Shown here piece after piece: positions 19,800 through 27,642 of a stretch of DNA of 64,000 nt. Position numbers and translations under genes: made by a program. This DNA is from Bacillus cereus G9842. Its GTDB lineage: Bacteria > Bacillota > Bacilli > Bacillales > Bacillaceae_G. The stretch is taken from positions 2,766,001 to 2,830,000 of the forward strand of contig NC_011772.1 of assembly GCF_000021305.1 (NCBI RefSeq), given 5' to 3'. Position 1 is the first letter of the stretch. The number at the start of each line of letters is the position of its first letter. A model generated the notes under the pieces. It did not search any database. It had not been told where the DNA came from and saw only the letters and a program-made list of their open reading frames with translations.

Positions 19800-20228
19800 T
19801 TACTCGCCCGTCAATTTTTTTAATTTCTGAAGCTGTTCTTCGATTTCCGCATTTGTACGGGTCGCATTTCCTAGATCACCCTCGATTACTTTCTTATCAG
19901 TCAGTAAACCAAATCGCTGCATATACAATTGCATAGCTTTTACACTCGGTTGCGGCCCTAAAATTAACTGCATTAACTTGCTATACACCTGCTCACGCTT
20001 CTCTGCGAGAAAACTATCGGCCACTTCACTCTTGAATGCGATGAAGTCCTGATTCTTAGTTCGCCACTCCCAAAGCGTCGTCCGGTTTATACCAAGCTCG
20101 TTCGCCATTTCGTCTTGAGTTCTTTTTTCCTCGTTATTCGATTCCATCAACTCATTTTCTACAAGCAAGTACGCCGCTTGAATTTGTTTAGCCGTAAGTT
20201 TCTGTTTTAACTCGTCTAACTTCGCCAT
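19800..20228 (-). CDS. Phage terminase small subunit
   Basis: ATG 20228 follows GGGGAG at seven bases, giving 142 residues. An N-terminal helix-turn-helix is visible (MANELGINRTTLWEWRTKN), then a helical core for oligomer formation. The protein recognises the cos or pac site, which should lie in or near the non-coding tract to the right. Confidence 0.88.
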   Translation of the reverse strand: MAKLDELKQKLTAKQIQAAYLLVENELMESNNEEKRTQDEMANELGINRTTLWEWRTKNQDFIAFKSEVADSFLAEKREQVYSKLMQLILGPQPSVKAMQLYMQRFGLLTDKKVIEGDLGNATRTNAEIEEQLQKLKKLTGE

Positions 20229-20249
20229 TCTTTCGCTCCCCTTTCTTCG

Positions 20250-20297
20250 TGAAATAGAAAAAGGCAACCGATTTAGTATCGATTGCCTTTTTCTATC
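20250..20297. terminator. Perfect hairpin, probable bidirectional terminator; first copy of a 40-bp direct repeat
   Basis: The stem AGAAAAAGGCAA/TTGCCTTTTTCT with inner CGAT/ATCG bases gives T runs in both directions. It separates the terminase genes from the 104-aa gene. Bases 20250-20289 recur at 21068-21107 with one difference. Confidence 0.8.
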
Positions 20298-20611
20298 TAA
20301 AAATCCTCATCAATAATTGGAATTGATACAATAAAACCTTCTTCCCATAGAATATTATCTTTTTTCAACTCACCTACGAAACCTTCAACATCTTGGCGAG
20401 CCTTTTGAGGTGTTTTCTTCCAAGAAGATTCGAAGAGTTTATCTCCTTTTCTAAATTCACGTTCATCAGTATTTTCCACTGTTGCTTCATATGCAGTAAC
20501 ATGATAACGCACTTCTACAATATTTTGAAACCTGGCACGATATTCACACCATACTAACTGAACTGGACCTCCTAGGGCCTTGAAAACTACATCTTTATAT
20601 TTAACTGTCAT
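20297..20611 (-). CDS. Hypothetical phage protein
   Basis: The 104-residue, charged protein starts with ATG behind AGGAGGG. It has no recognisable domain or signal. Its own terminator lies right after the stop, so it is transcribed apart from the terminase operon, and the cassette is flanked by the repeated hairpin. Confidence 0.65.
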   Translation of the reverse strand: MTVKYKDVVFKALGGPVQLVWCEYRARFQNIVEVRYHVTAYEATVENTDEREFRKGDKLFESSWKKTPQKARQDVEGFVGELKKDNILWEEGFIVSIPIIDEDF

Positions 20612-20658
20612 AATAAACCCTCCTTTTGAATTTACTTTCCTTTACAGTATCCACATCC

Positions 20659-20688
20659 TTGCTTTAAATAAACACGAATTTTTATACT
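20659..20688 (+). promoter_or_regulatory. Probable sigma-A promoter of the plus-strand 97-aa gene
   Basis: TTGCTT, 18 bases, TATACT lie 38 bases before the start codon of the next plus-strand gene. Confidence 0.55.
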
Positions 20689-20725
20689 CAATTAAGGGAT
20701 TCTATAAAAGAAAGGAGATTACATT

Positions 20726-21019
20726 ATGACAAACCAAAATAATACGGCATGGATTAATGAAAAAGGTAATATCGAAATGAGTAAACCGACTTTTAATAAC
20801 ATGGTACAAGCTATCGAAAATCATCTTAACGATGATAGTATGACTCTAGAAAGTTCTCATGTTTATTGTTGTACTGTAACCTGTGGTCCAAATGATGAAA
20901 AAAAGGTTCCTATTAAATTACCTAAAGCGCTGGCATTTCTCGACTGCTTACGTAGGGCTTTAGGTGGTTGTTCAGTACAGTTCGATGACAGAGGTCAAGG
21001 CTGTCAAGACGATTCTTAG
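20726..21019 (+). CDS. Cys-rich small protein of unknown function, cargo-type gene
   Basis: The 97-residue protein is encoded against the direction of the surrounding phage genes, with its own promoter and a GGAG ribosome site. It contains six Cys, three of them in YCCTVTCG and three near the end. The end is acidic. With its terminators on both sides it looks like an independently expressed moron gene. No family is recognised. Confidence 0.7.
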   Translation: MTNQNNTAWINEKGNIEMSKPTFNNMVQAIENHLNDDSMTLESSHVYCCTVTCGPNDEKKVPIKLPKALAFLDCLRRALGGCSVQFDDRGQGCQDDS

Positions 21020-21067
21020 AATTCTATTAAGAAATTTTATTCATTTAGAGAGTTGATGTTCGACACC

Positions 21068-21107
21068 TGAAATAGAAAAAGGCAATCGATTTAGTATCGA
21101 TTGCCTT
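21068..21107. repeat. Second copy of the 40-bp hairpin repeat
   Basis: 39 of 40 bases match 20250-20289 in the same orientation. The hairpin is intact but lacks the long T run after it. The two copies enclose the 104-aa and the plus-strand 97-aa genes. Confidence 0.85.
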
Positions 21108-21688
21108 AAAATGAGTCTACAAGCAGCAGGAACAGCATAGGAAACTAACTATTATTGTCTAGGTTATGTGCATGCCCCCCGAGTTTAAAAATTCTGGCGG
21201 TACGTTACGAGCGCCTGCCAGCCCCTCACCAGATTTGACCTTCCCCCGGGGGATTAAATCAAAACTAAATGTTTAATAATCTAAAATCGCTATTTTGAAT
21301 AACGATGAATATTGTATTAAAAATGACTGCCTATAACATTGGTTATGTAAACTACATTTAAACTTAATCCCTTGATATCAATGATTCTTTCTTTTTTCAC
21401 TACGTAACCAATATGCATTTATTATACAACGTTGTTATATCAACGTTTATAAGCCATACATACAGCCTTTATTAATCTAATTAATGAATAAGCTTCACCT
21501 TATTAACTACCTATACATTGGATCATGACCCCCTGAGTTTCGAAGGGTCTTCTTCTCCAGGAGAGAGCGACTGGTGAAATTACCTCAAGGTTTCCCTTTC
21601 GTGTTGCCTACAGTTCATAGTATGCGGTACAGCTTCTCCTATTTCTTACCTACTATATATCCCACAAACAGTCCAATCCAACAGGCAT
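21108..21688. other. Non-coding tract upstream of the terminase cassette; possible cos/packaging region
   Basis: No credible gene is seen on either strand. GC-rich islands stand out from AT-rich flanks: CCCCCC near 21,175, a GCGCCTGCCAGCCCC block, and the palindrome TCCCCCGGGGGA near 21,240; another structured block lies at 21,525-21,630. A site close to the small terminase gene is where cos usually lies, but no cut site can be defined. Confidence 0.35.
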
Positions 21689-21728
21689 AAAAATAGCCAT
21701 GATACCCTAATGACGGGCCTCATGGCTA
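21689..21728 (-). terminator. Terminator of the late regulator gene
   Basis: The nine-base stem TAGCCATGA/TCATGGCTA is followed on the minus strand by TTTTTA, about 80 bases after the regulator gene. Confidence 0.75.
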
Positions 21729-21805
21729 CGTATATTATTTAGTACTGGAGTAAGACACAATTTCACCATCCTAACATAAATTGTACCTACTATGAACCCA
21801 CCTTG

Positions 21806-22186
21806 TCAAGCCTCGTACAACTTTTTTATTATACTTCTCATACCAGTCATATCACCGTTAATATTCATGTGCAATAAATCTACGGCTTGTCTACAGCGTG
21901 CGTAATACAATTTTGCAGTGATATTCATGGTCCGTAATGTATTCCTTCTAGGAATCTTGTATACATACCGCGCAAGTACTATATATTTCATATTCTTCGG
22001 TAATTGTTTAATCGCCTGATCCAACACAATCTTATTCAATCGTCCATCGCTTTTCCCGTCCTGTGCACAAGGTCCAGTAAAGCTAGGCGGCGCCTCAGGG
22101 AACCGATCACCTACAGCTAGTGATTCGTAATTCTCCAGCCATAGTTGTATTGTCTTCTTTGAAACATAGCCATCAATTCTGGTCAT
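21806..22186 (-). CDS. Late-gene transcription regulator, ArpU/sigma-region-4-like
   Basis: The 126-residue, basic protein lies just upstream of the packaging region, the place of ArpU/RinA-type activators in Gram-positive phages. Residues about 50-110 resemble sigma region 4 (LNKIVLDQAIKQLPKNMKYI, then a helix-turn-helix with YYARCRQAVDLLH). It likely turns on the terminase and structural operon. ATG follows AGGAGG. Family choice is by position and pattern. Confidence 0.7.
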   Translation of the reverse strand: MTRIDGYVSKKTIQLWLENYESLAVGDRFPEAPPSFTGPCAQDGKSDGRLNKIVLDQAIKQLPKNMKYIVLARYVYKIPRRNTLRTMNITAKLYYARCRQAVDLLHMNINGDMTGMRSIIKKLYEA

Positions 22187-22546
22187 CTCCGAACCTCCTG
22201 ACTCAGAAAATCAAAAACCTAAATCGAAAACCTTAAACCATTAATAGTATTACATACTATATAACTATTAATAAATAATACTATATATATAATATATAAT
22301 TATTAGTTTTATATTTATATTATATATAAGGTATATTTTTTTAAGGGGGGGCTTTTTTATTTTCTTCTTCTTTTTTTAGTACTGTAGTGTATTAGACCCC
22401 CACTTAAAGATTTTTCTTTTATATATTTTTATTCTCGATTAAATAGCTGTGACTCTTCGAATCTAGAAATATGCACCTAAACATAATTTATGAATTTAGT
22501 ATCTCTTTCCCACATGTATCCTGTTTTAATAGCTTAACAAGTTGCT
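22187..22546. other. Extremely AT-rich intergenic region with a C7/G7 tract
   Basis: Bases 22,235-22,335 are almost pure A/T, followed by a run of seven G at about 22,346. It holds the promoter of the regulator gene on the minus strand; several TATAAT-like boxes are present, so none can be picked. No gene is seen. Confidence 0.6.
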
Positions 22547-23088
22547 TTATCTTTCTTTTGCTATCAAAGTAAATGTAACTTGTTTAGTATTCTGTGAATC
22601 GTTGTATAGTGTAATAACCCATTGATCTAGTTGTCTATCATAACTCTCTATCGCAAACACTCGATCATTTGGTGAACTTATTTTCCATCCCCATTAATAA
22701 CATTCATATCAGGCGCATTCAAAAAGGCAAGCAAATATTGACCAGGCTGAACTGTTTGAGGCTTCCAAGAAAATGACCAGAACTTATCCCCCAAGCGAGT
22801 TTGTTTAGCTTCACGAATATATAAATAAGTTTCTGGTTGTCTCTCATCCCGATAGCCATGGACATTACTTTGATTTAAATCATGAGAGAACTGATACCCC
22901 GAATCTTCACTTGAATTTGGATACATCATTTCATAATTCGGATCCATACTTGGACCAGCATTTGGATGCGTCATTCTATAATTCGGATCTTCAATCGGAA
23001 TATAGTTTGGGTTATTCTCATAATTAGGATAAACATTTGGATACATGAGACCTTGATTTGGATTCCAATAATTATTATACATAATCAT
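22547..23088 (-). pseudogene. Asn/Tyr/Pro-rich protein gene split by a one-base shift
   Basis: Frame one gives 136 residues, starting MIMYNNYWNPNQGLMYPNVY, with repeated Pro-Asn-Tyr units to about residue 55, then a compact domain. It stops at 22678 directly after an A4 run (22681-22684). The other frame goes on with 44 good codons to 22549 that fit as the end of the same domain. One more A would give a 180-residue protein. It could be a real mutation, a sequence error or slippage at GGA-AAA. The composition resembles spore-coat proteins. No family is recognised. Confidence 0.65.
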
Positions 23089-23333
23089 TCACTCTCTGAT
23101 TTTGATTTACAATTTTCATGATATTAATTATCACTATCAAAGTGCTTAACCCACATCAAAAGAGGCTTAATTATGAAAATAAGGGCCCTCCAAACATTTT
23201 TCAATTTTCTCAACTATAGAGCATGTGCTATATTACTATCAGATTAAATCAGTTCTTTAACGAAAAATCGATATAGCTTTTTGACTGTTCAGAAATAACC
23301 TATTATACCTTCCATCTAAAAGCATTGCAAAAA

Positions 23334-23396
23334 TATTCAAAATTATAATTTTGAATAAAGTATTACTGCATATAAAAATTAATATACAGTAATACT
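23334..23396 (-). terminator. 24-bp perfect palindrome and adjacent hairpin
   Basis: The palindrome at 23334-23357 is perfect and AT-rich. Beside it GTATTACTG/CAGTAATAC forms a stem (about 23361-23396) followed on the minus strand by a T-rich stretch. This pair probably ends the transcript of the 255-aa gene; the palindrome could also be an operator. Confidence 0.5.
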
Positions 23397-23441
23397 AATT
23401 AACATCTATTTTAATTTAAAATAAACATGAAGAATAATTTC

Positions 23442-24209
23442 TTACTCTCCTGATAATAAATATCTAGCTATTACTTCACCAACAACTCTTAAAGAAACAA
23501 CAAACATATAGACCTGACCGTCTATTTCCCTTATTACAAATTCAAGTGCGTCAGTCCACCCCAGCGCATTGTATCGTACATGATGATCAAACTCACCTAT
23601 GAATTTCCCTTGTTGACCATTATCATTTTTCCATACCTGAACATGAAAATTAGCTCTATTTCCAAAGTTATATGCTTCTCTTGTACTTGCTGTAATATTT
23701 TGCGCATGATTTAATTGACCAGGTCCCCAGTCCGCTTTATCCGTGACCTGTACATGAATATCCATACCTGTATGGTTTGAAAGGGTTAATTGTATATGTT
23801 TTTTAGGAAGTGGCCAGTCAAGCATTTCATTTTCTAGTTTATAACCAGCTCGTTCTGGCTTTAACACTGTCTGTAATGAATTAATATGTGATTCAATATA
23901 CGGATCAATAATTTCAACACTATGTGTTACCATATTAACCACTGCCGCAAATGAAGGTCTAATCAAGCAAAAAACACCTGGTGGGCAATCAAAGTCAAAA
24001 ATTACATATACCAATTCCCAGTTAGTAGTATGTTTTGAACAATGATGACCACGATAAATATCCCCATGATTTAACTTTTTTAATATAAGATCTATAACTT
24101 TCTGACTAGATACAGCAATTGATGTAGCTACTATACAAGGGTCGGTAGAGTAATTGGCAACTTCCTTAAGCTTTTCGATTTGTTCGTTTAAAAATTTTTC
24201 GTTTGTCAT
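23442..24209 (-). CDS. Hypothetical prophage protein with C-terminal beta-sandwich-like domain
   Basis: The 255-residue product starts with ATG behind AGGAGGG. Residues 1-60 are helical; the middle has FDFDCPPGVFC and a proline-rich turn; residues about 140-215 look like a beta-sandwich, with Asn, Thr, His and Trp-rich strands. There is no signal peptide or transmembrane segment apart from a hydrophobic end. It lies outside the phage core genes, next to the split coat-like gene, so it is probably cargo. Not recognised. Confidence 0.65.
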   Translation of the reverse strand: MTNEKFLNEQIEKLKEVANYSTDPCIVATSIAVSSQKVIDLILKKLNHGDIYRGHHCSKHTTNWELVYVIFDFDCPPGVFCLIRPSFAAVVNMVTHSVEIIDPYIESHINSLQTVLKPERAGYKLENEMLDWPLPKKHIQLTLSNHTGMDIHVQVTDKADWGPGQLNHAQNITASTREAYNFGNRANFHVQVWKNDNGQQGKFIGEFDHHVRYNALGWTDALEFVIREIDGQVYMFVVSLRVVGEVIARYLLSGE

Positions 24210-24322
24210 AGTAAACCCTCCTTTTTTTGAACAATCAAACCTTAATATTTCCTAACTTATTTTTTCTATACAGAGGTTTTGCTTTTTTCCATCTGATATA
24301 TAAACTTTAATCTTTTCCATTA

Positions 24323-24385
24323 TCAGTCGTAAAACGGAACATCTACCCCATCGATTTGTAAGTTACTTATTTCCTCAGATGTCAT
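24323..24385 (-). CDS. Possible 20-residue peptide coupled to the DUF6877 gene
   Basis: ATG 24385 overlaps the end of the preceding gene in another frame and opens 20 codons (MTSEEISNLQIDGVDVPFYD). The ribosome site AAGGA is only two bases away from ATG, so translation may depend on coupling. Too short for a firm call. Confidence 0.3.
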   Translation of the reverse strand: MTSEEISNLQIDGVDVPFYD

Positions 24386-24557
24386 GTTCCTTACTCCTTA
24401 CAGCCACACGTTCCACGAATCTCAGTTGTTGTTCAATATACGGGTCATCCTCTTTCCCGCCACTAACAATCCAATCCTTAATCCGGTTCATCACATCTTC
24501 AAAAACGACCGCCGGTACTTGTGGGGCTAATTCCGTGATACGATCTATATAATTCAC
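24375..24557 (-). CDS. Small phage protein, DUF6877-like
   Basis: The 60-residue, acidic helical protein starts at GTG behind AAAGGAG. The motif VFEDVMNRIKDWIVSGGKED and the following helix resemble a small protein family common in B. cereus group phages that I recall as DUF6877. Function unknown. Confidence 0.6.
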   Translation of the reverse strand: MNYIDRITELAPQVPAVVFEDVMNRIKDWIVSGGKEDDPYIEQQLRFVERVAVRSKEHDI

Positions 24558-24627
24558 TTGTTTCTCTCCTTTACCTCACTACTAAGAACATACATTCCCT
24601 AAAAACAAGACTTACGTAGTTACCATC

Positions 24628-24636
24628 TGTTATAAT
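24628..24636 (+). promoter_or_regulatory. Extended -10 promoter (TGTTATAAT) of the Ntn hydrolase gene
   Basis: A perfect TG-N-TATAAT box lies 45 bases before the start codon; a weak -35 is compatible with an extended -10 promoter. Confidence 0.6.
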
Positions 24637-24680
24637 TATCAATGTTGTATTAAATACTAAATTCGAATGGAGATGAAGTA

Positions 24681-25406
24681 ATGACACTAATTGCAGGTAT
24701 CGTTTTACCTAACGGTATTCTTATTGCCAGTGATACACGTCATAGTATCGAAAAAACCGACGAAATAGATAACGATTATATACGTAAAATTACGATTGTA
24801 ACCCCTAACTGTATATTAGGAACTTCGGGTTCTGAAAGTTCTTTTTACACCGCTAAAATCCTACGTAACTGCTTATATAATAATGCGCATGCTTTAGATA
24901 ATATATCTTTACGTAGTTATATACTTAATTTTTATAATGATGTGAATGATTTCCACTCGAAAACTCATATAAATAATCATCCAATAGGTAGCGCTCTTCT
25001 AGCTAATTACGATGATGAGAGCAACAGTTTCACATTGTTTTCTGTAAAAAACTACATAGGTCTGACAGAACCCTTTACACATAGCAAAGTTGGAGCAATT
25101 GAGCTAATAGGTGCAAACGAAAAAATTCAGGATAAAGCTAAAATCCAAATACAAACTGTATTACAATCACTAACAGAAGATCAGTTAAACGCCACAAATG
25201 CGTATGAAAATATCGCACGTCAGTGCCAAACTATTTTTCAGCAAATTGCTAAGGAACACGTAGGAATCAGTGATAAACTTTACGTCGTTTATTTAACTAC
25301 TTTACATAAAAAACCTGCCGTTGCTTGTTTTTTACTTGAGGAAAATGGAACGTTACACAATATTGACAGAGAACAAGATGGAGAGATTATAAGCTACACA
25401 AGATAA
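24681..25406 (+). CDS. Standalone proteasome-like N-terminal nucleophile (Ntn) hydrolase
   Basis: The 241-residue protein begins Met-Thr. Removal of Met would expose Thr as nucleophile. Counting Thr as 1, Asp17 lies in IASDTR, as in proteasome beta subunits, a Lys follows at 35 (usual 33) in YIRKI, and NCILGTSGS matches the Gly-x-x-Gly turn behind the Lys. This is the proteasome/HslV superfamily; no propeptide is present. Size resembles free-standing homologues such as Anbu. No HslU-like ATPase is next to it. It is on the plus strand with its own promoter, against the phage operon, so it is likely a cargo gene. Substrate unknown. Confidence 0.8.
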   Translation: MTLIAGIVLPNGILIASDTRHSIEKTDEIDNDYIRKITIVTPNCILGTSGSESSFYTAKILRNCLYNNAHALDNISLRSYILNFYNDVNDFHSKTHINNHPIGSALLANYDDESNSFTLFSVKNYIGLTEPFTHSKVGAIELIGANEKIQDKAKIQIQTVLQSLTEDQLNATNAYENIARQCQTIFQQIAKEHVGISDKLYVVYLTTLHKKPAVACFLLEENGTLHNIDREQDGEIISYTR

Positions 25407-25415
25407 CCGCTTATT

Positions 25416-25805
25416 TTACACACCCTTCTTAGCTAAAAACTGCCTTGCGCTATCCGTAAGCCGGTAGTAATAAACATGCTCATCATCTTTCGTGACTTGC
25501 TCCAGTAGTCCAAACTGAGAGAGTTGACCCAGCCACGTATCAAACTGCGTGGCTGGAATTTCTCCTCCTACCTGGTGCATCGCTCGTAAGATTGCTTCCG
25601 AACCTTTCACTCTATACCCACGTGATTTTACGATTTCCAGTGCTTGTTGTTCCGTAAAACCTTCCGAAACAAGTGCATCGAAACGTACTTTATATACTTT
25701 AGACATTTCACGTTGCATACGCATTTGCATCGGTAACGCCTTTACAAAGTTATCCAAAATCATTTCCAGTTCGATATTTGTATATTGCTTATTAGGTTCA
25801 CTCAT
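25416..25805 (-). CDS. Hypothetical phage protein with winged-helix-like C-terminus
   Basis: A 129-residue protein whose start lies two bases from the end of the AbrB gene, so the two are coupled. The first 55 residues are helical and rich in Met/Arg; residues 75-125 read like a winged helix (LGQLSQFGLLEQVTKDDEHV, then a beta hairpin YYYRLTD). A DNA-binding role with the AbrB protein is possible but inferred. Confidence 0.65.
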   Translation of the reverse strand: MSEPNKQYTNIELEMILDNFVKALPMQMRMQREMSKVYKVRFDALVSEGFTEQQALEIVKSRGYRVKGSEAILRAMHQVGGEIPATQFDTWLGQLSQFGLLEQVTKDDEHVYYYRLTDSARQFLAKKGV

Positions 25806-25806
25806 C

Positions 25807-26088
25807 TTATCGCCCCTTCAAATGCGCTTCAATTTCCGCTAATACCTGATCAATCCCTTCAGGACTCAGCACGAGTTTACCGCCAGCTATTTCAATGTTT
25901 TCTTCTGAAACCTCTCCTGTAATTTGGCAAGAGTTATTAGAGTTATATTTTTGTAGAATAATAGATTCACCATCTACGAAAATCTCCATCGAATCCTTTA
26001 TCTGGATACCTAATGTGCGGCGTAATTCCATTGGAACCACAATTCGTCCTAATGGATCAATGTTACGAATAATACCTGTCGATTTCAT
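25807..26088 (-). CDS. AbrB/MazE/SpoVT family DNA-binding protein
   Basis: The 93-residue protein has the swapped-hairpin domain at its N-terminus (GIIRNIDPLGRIVVPMELRR, then LGIQIKDSMEIF), typical of AbrB. The second half lacks the AbrB Cys region and probably serves for dimer contact. ATG follows AAAAGGAG. It may be a phage copy of a transition-state regulator that links phage genes to host growth phase. Confidence 0.88.
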   Translation of the reverse strand: MKSTGIIRNIDPLGRIVVPMELRRTLGIQIKDSMEIFVDGESIILQKYNSNNSCQITGEVSEENIEIAGGKLVLSPEGIDQVLAEIEAHLKGR

Positions 26089-26214
26089 TTCTCTTCAGCT
26101 CCTTTTCCTTACTTTTGAATTGTTTCTATAACGCTTGCTAAACCAAAAAATATTACACAGATGAACTACGTTGTCCAAATCAGATATTCATATATAAGTT
26201 CCATCCAACCACTC

Positions 26215-26361
26215 CTAGTCCTTATTAATAAGAATCACAACCGGACCCTCAACCGTAATACCGGCTACTTCAATCTTTTCATGGGGACTTACTTGCACTG
26301 TTGTGACACCTTCACGTGTCTCCAGTTCTTCACTTATGTTTTTTGTAGGTATATTCTTCAT
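26215..26361 (-). CDS. BC1881 family small phage protein
   Basis: The 48-residue protein starts at ATG 26361 behind GGTGAG, one base after the stop region of the previous gene. Its pattern (KNIPTKNISEELETREGV, then EGPVVILIN at the end) matches a small family known from B. cereus prophages. Function unknown. Confidence 0.75.
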   Translation of the reverse strand: MKNIPTKNISEELETREGVTTVQVSPHEKIEVAGITVEGPVVILINKD

Positions 26362-26363
26362 CT

Positions 26364-26812
26364 TTACTCACCATCCAAAATCATATTGTATTCATCATTA
26401 GCTACGTAAAAATTACCGAATGCATCGCGCTCAGGAAGCCCTTTTTTCGTTGCTGGTACTATCTTGAGTTTCGCGTTACATTTATGGCATTTCGTGAATT
26501 TATTTCCTTCATATTCGTATTGATTTCCGCGATTCCCGCACATGCAGCACTCGTAACGTGTACGATATCTCGGTTTACCTTCATCGTCATACTTAATACC
26601 TGTTTTCCAATGAGTCGAATCAGCTTCTTCTTTCTTTGTAATCTTTGCTATTTCTTCCATAGGGAACGAGCTACGATTCACTTCTACGATTGGTAGTTTA
26701 CGAGTCGGCTTATCTTCGGTCGTCTTAATAGCCGACTCACGTAGTTGTTTATACGTACCCCTAGATCTAAAGCCTTATGAACTTCCGCTTCAGGTGGTTG
26801 TTGATTAATCAT
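26364..26812 (-). pseudogene. CXXC zinc-ribbon phage protein gene with a one-base shift
   Basis: ATG 26812 opens a frame that codes for MINQQPPEAEVHKALDLG and then hits a run of four G (26758-26761). After it the coding pattern changes to the next frame, which runs to 26364 with a zinc-binding segment (CCMCGNRGNQYEYEGNKF, then CHKC). The second frame has no plausible start before a GTG at 26681, so the two pieces belong together; one extra G would restore a 149-residue protein. Mutation or sequence error cannot be told apart. Confidence 0.65.
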
Positions 26813-26814
26813 TT

Positions 26815-27216
26815 TCACAAGTTCTGTTGTAATGAAAGCCCTTGCTGCTCTTCTTTCTCTACTTTTTTCTCAGGAGACGTAGACACCAAGTATTCATAAC
26901 CTACAAAGCTAGACACACCACCACGAATATTATTTTTAATAAAGTCGAAGAAGACTGTAGTCAGTGCATTTACATTCACTTCTTTATTTAAACGATCGAG
27001 TCCATATTCATACAGCATTGCGTGGATCGCTTCATGAAGTACGTTTTTCATTTGCCCTTCATGCTTCACTACATTGTCCGAAATCTTGATTTGTTGTTCA
27101 TGATACGTTACTTCAGCAATTCTTACTTCTCCGTTTTCTCTTTCTTCAAGCCATCCTTTTACAACTTCCACATCGTACGGTACACTACCAATCATCAATT
27201 GTTTAGGTATATCCAT
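26815..27216 (-). CDS. Phage HExxH zinc-peptidase-like protein
   Basis: The 133-residue product carries NVLHEAIHAMLYEYG near residue 62, with the HExxH zinc motif as in ImmA/IrrE and SprT-like proteins. The start is ATG behind GGGGGG. The end overlaps closely with the next gene. It is small for a full peptidase, and no C-terminal third ligand can be fixed; a role in cleaving a repressor is possible but unsupported. Confidence 0.7.
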   Translation of the reverse strand: MDIPKQLMIGSVPYDVEVVKGWLEERENGEVRIAEVTYHEQQIKISDNVVKHEGQMKNVLHEAIHAMLYEYGLDRLNKEVNVNALTTVFFDFIKNNIRGGVSSFVGYEYLVSTSPEKKVEKEEQQGLSLQQNL

Positions 27217-27232
27217 ATAACTTTACCCCCCT

Positions 27233-27550
27233 TTAATTTGGTAATTTATTTTCAATATCCGTTCGTAATTTATCTCGTAACCACTTAAACTCTAAATCCT
27301 TTTTATCGATTTTTGCCTGAATCACTTCTGCCTGTTCTTTCGTATAACATTTACGGAAACCGTTGTATAATTTTGAAATTTCTTTCTGCAGCTGTCTCAT
27401 TTCACGGTTCGAATAATAACTTACAAATTCTGATTTACAGCTTGGACAAATGAAATAGTGCTTGTCCACACGATTTGATAATCTCGCTACGAGCATCTGG
27501 ACACGAAACACGTGCTCACATACTTCACATTTCGCTTTTACGGGTTTCAT
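27233..27550 (-). CDS. Phage zinc-finger protein with coiled coil
   Basis: The 105-residue protein has CEVC near residue 8 and CPSC near residue 36, a zinc ribbon, followed by a coiled coil rich in Gln, Lys and Glu. ATG follows GAGGGAG. It is the first gene of the early operon that runs to 25.4 kb. DNA or RNA binding is likely; not recognised beyond that. Confidence 0.65.
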   Translation of the reverse strand: MKPVKAKCEVCEHVFRVQMLVARLSNRVDKHYFICPSCKSEFVSYYSNREMRQLQKEISKLYNGFRKCYTKEQAEVIQAKIDKKDLEFKWLRDKLRTDIENKLPN

Positions 27551-27580
27551 TTTTCTCCCTCTTCTTTCGAATAAAACATA

Positions 27581-27609
27581 AAATTATGGATACAATATTT
27601 GTACATCAA
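27581..27609 (-). promoter_or_regulatory. Probable sigma-A promoter of the early operon
   Basis: On the minus strand TTGATG, 17 bases, TAATTT lies about 30 bases before the zinc-finger gene. Confidence 0.45.
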
Positions 27610-27642
27610 GATTTTCATCCATGACTGTATTTCTCTCTAATT

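Noticed and set aside
22187..22546. AT-rich tract as a replication origin
   Set aside because: No iterons or DnaA boxes were seen and no replication gene is close.
23334..23357. Perfect palindrome as phage repressor operator
   Set aside because: No repressor gene is near, and the position behind a gene next to a hairpin fits a terminator better; kept only as an option.
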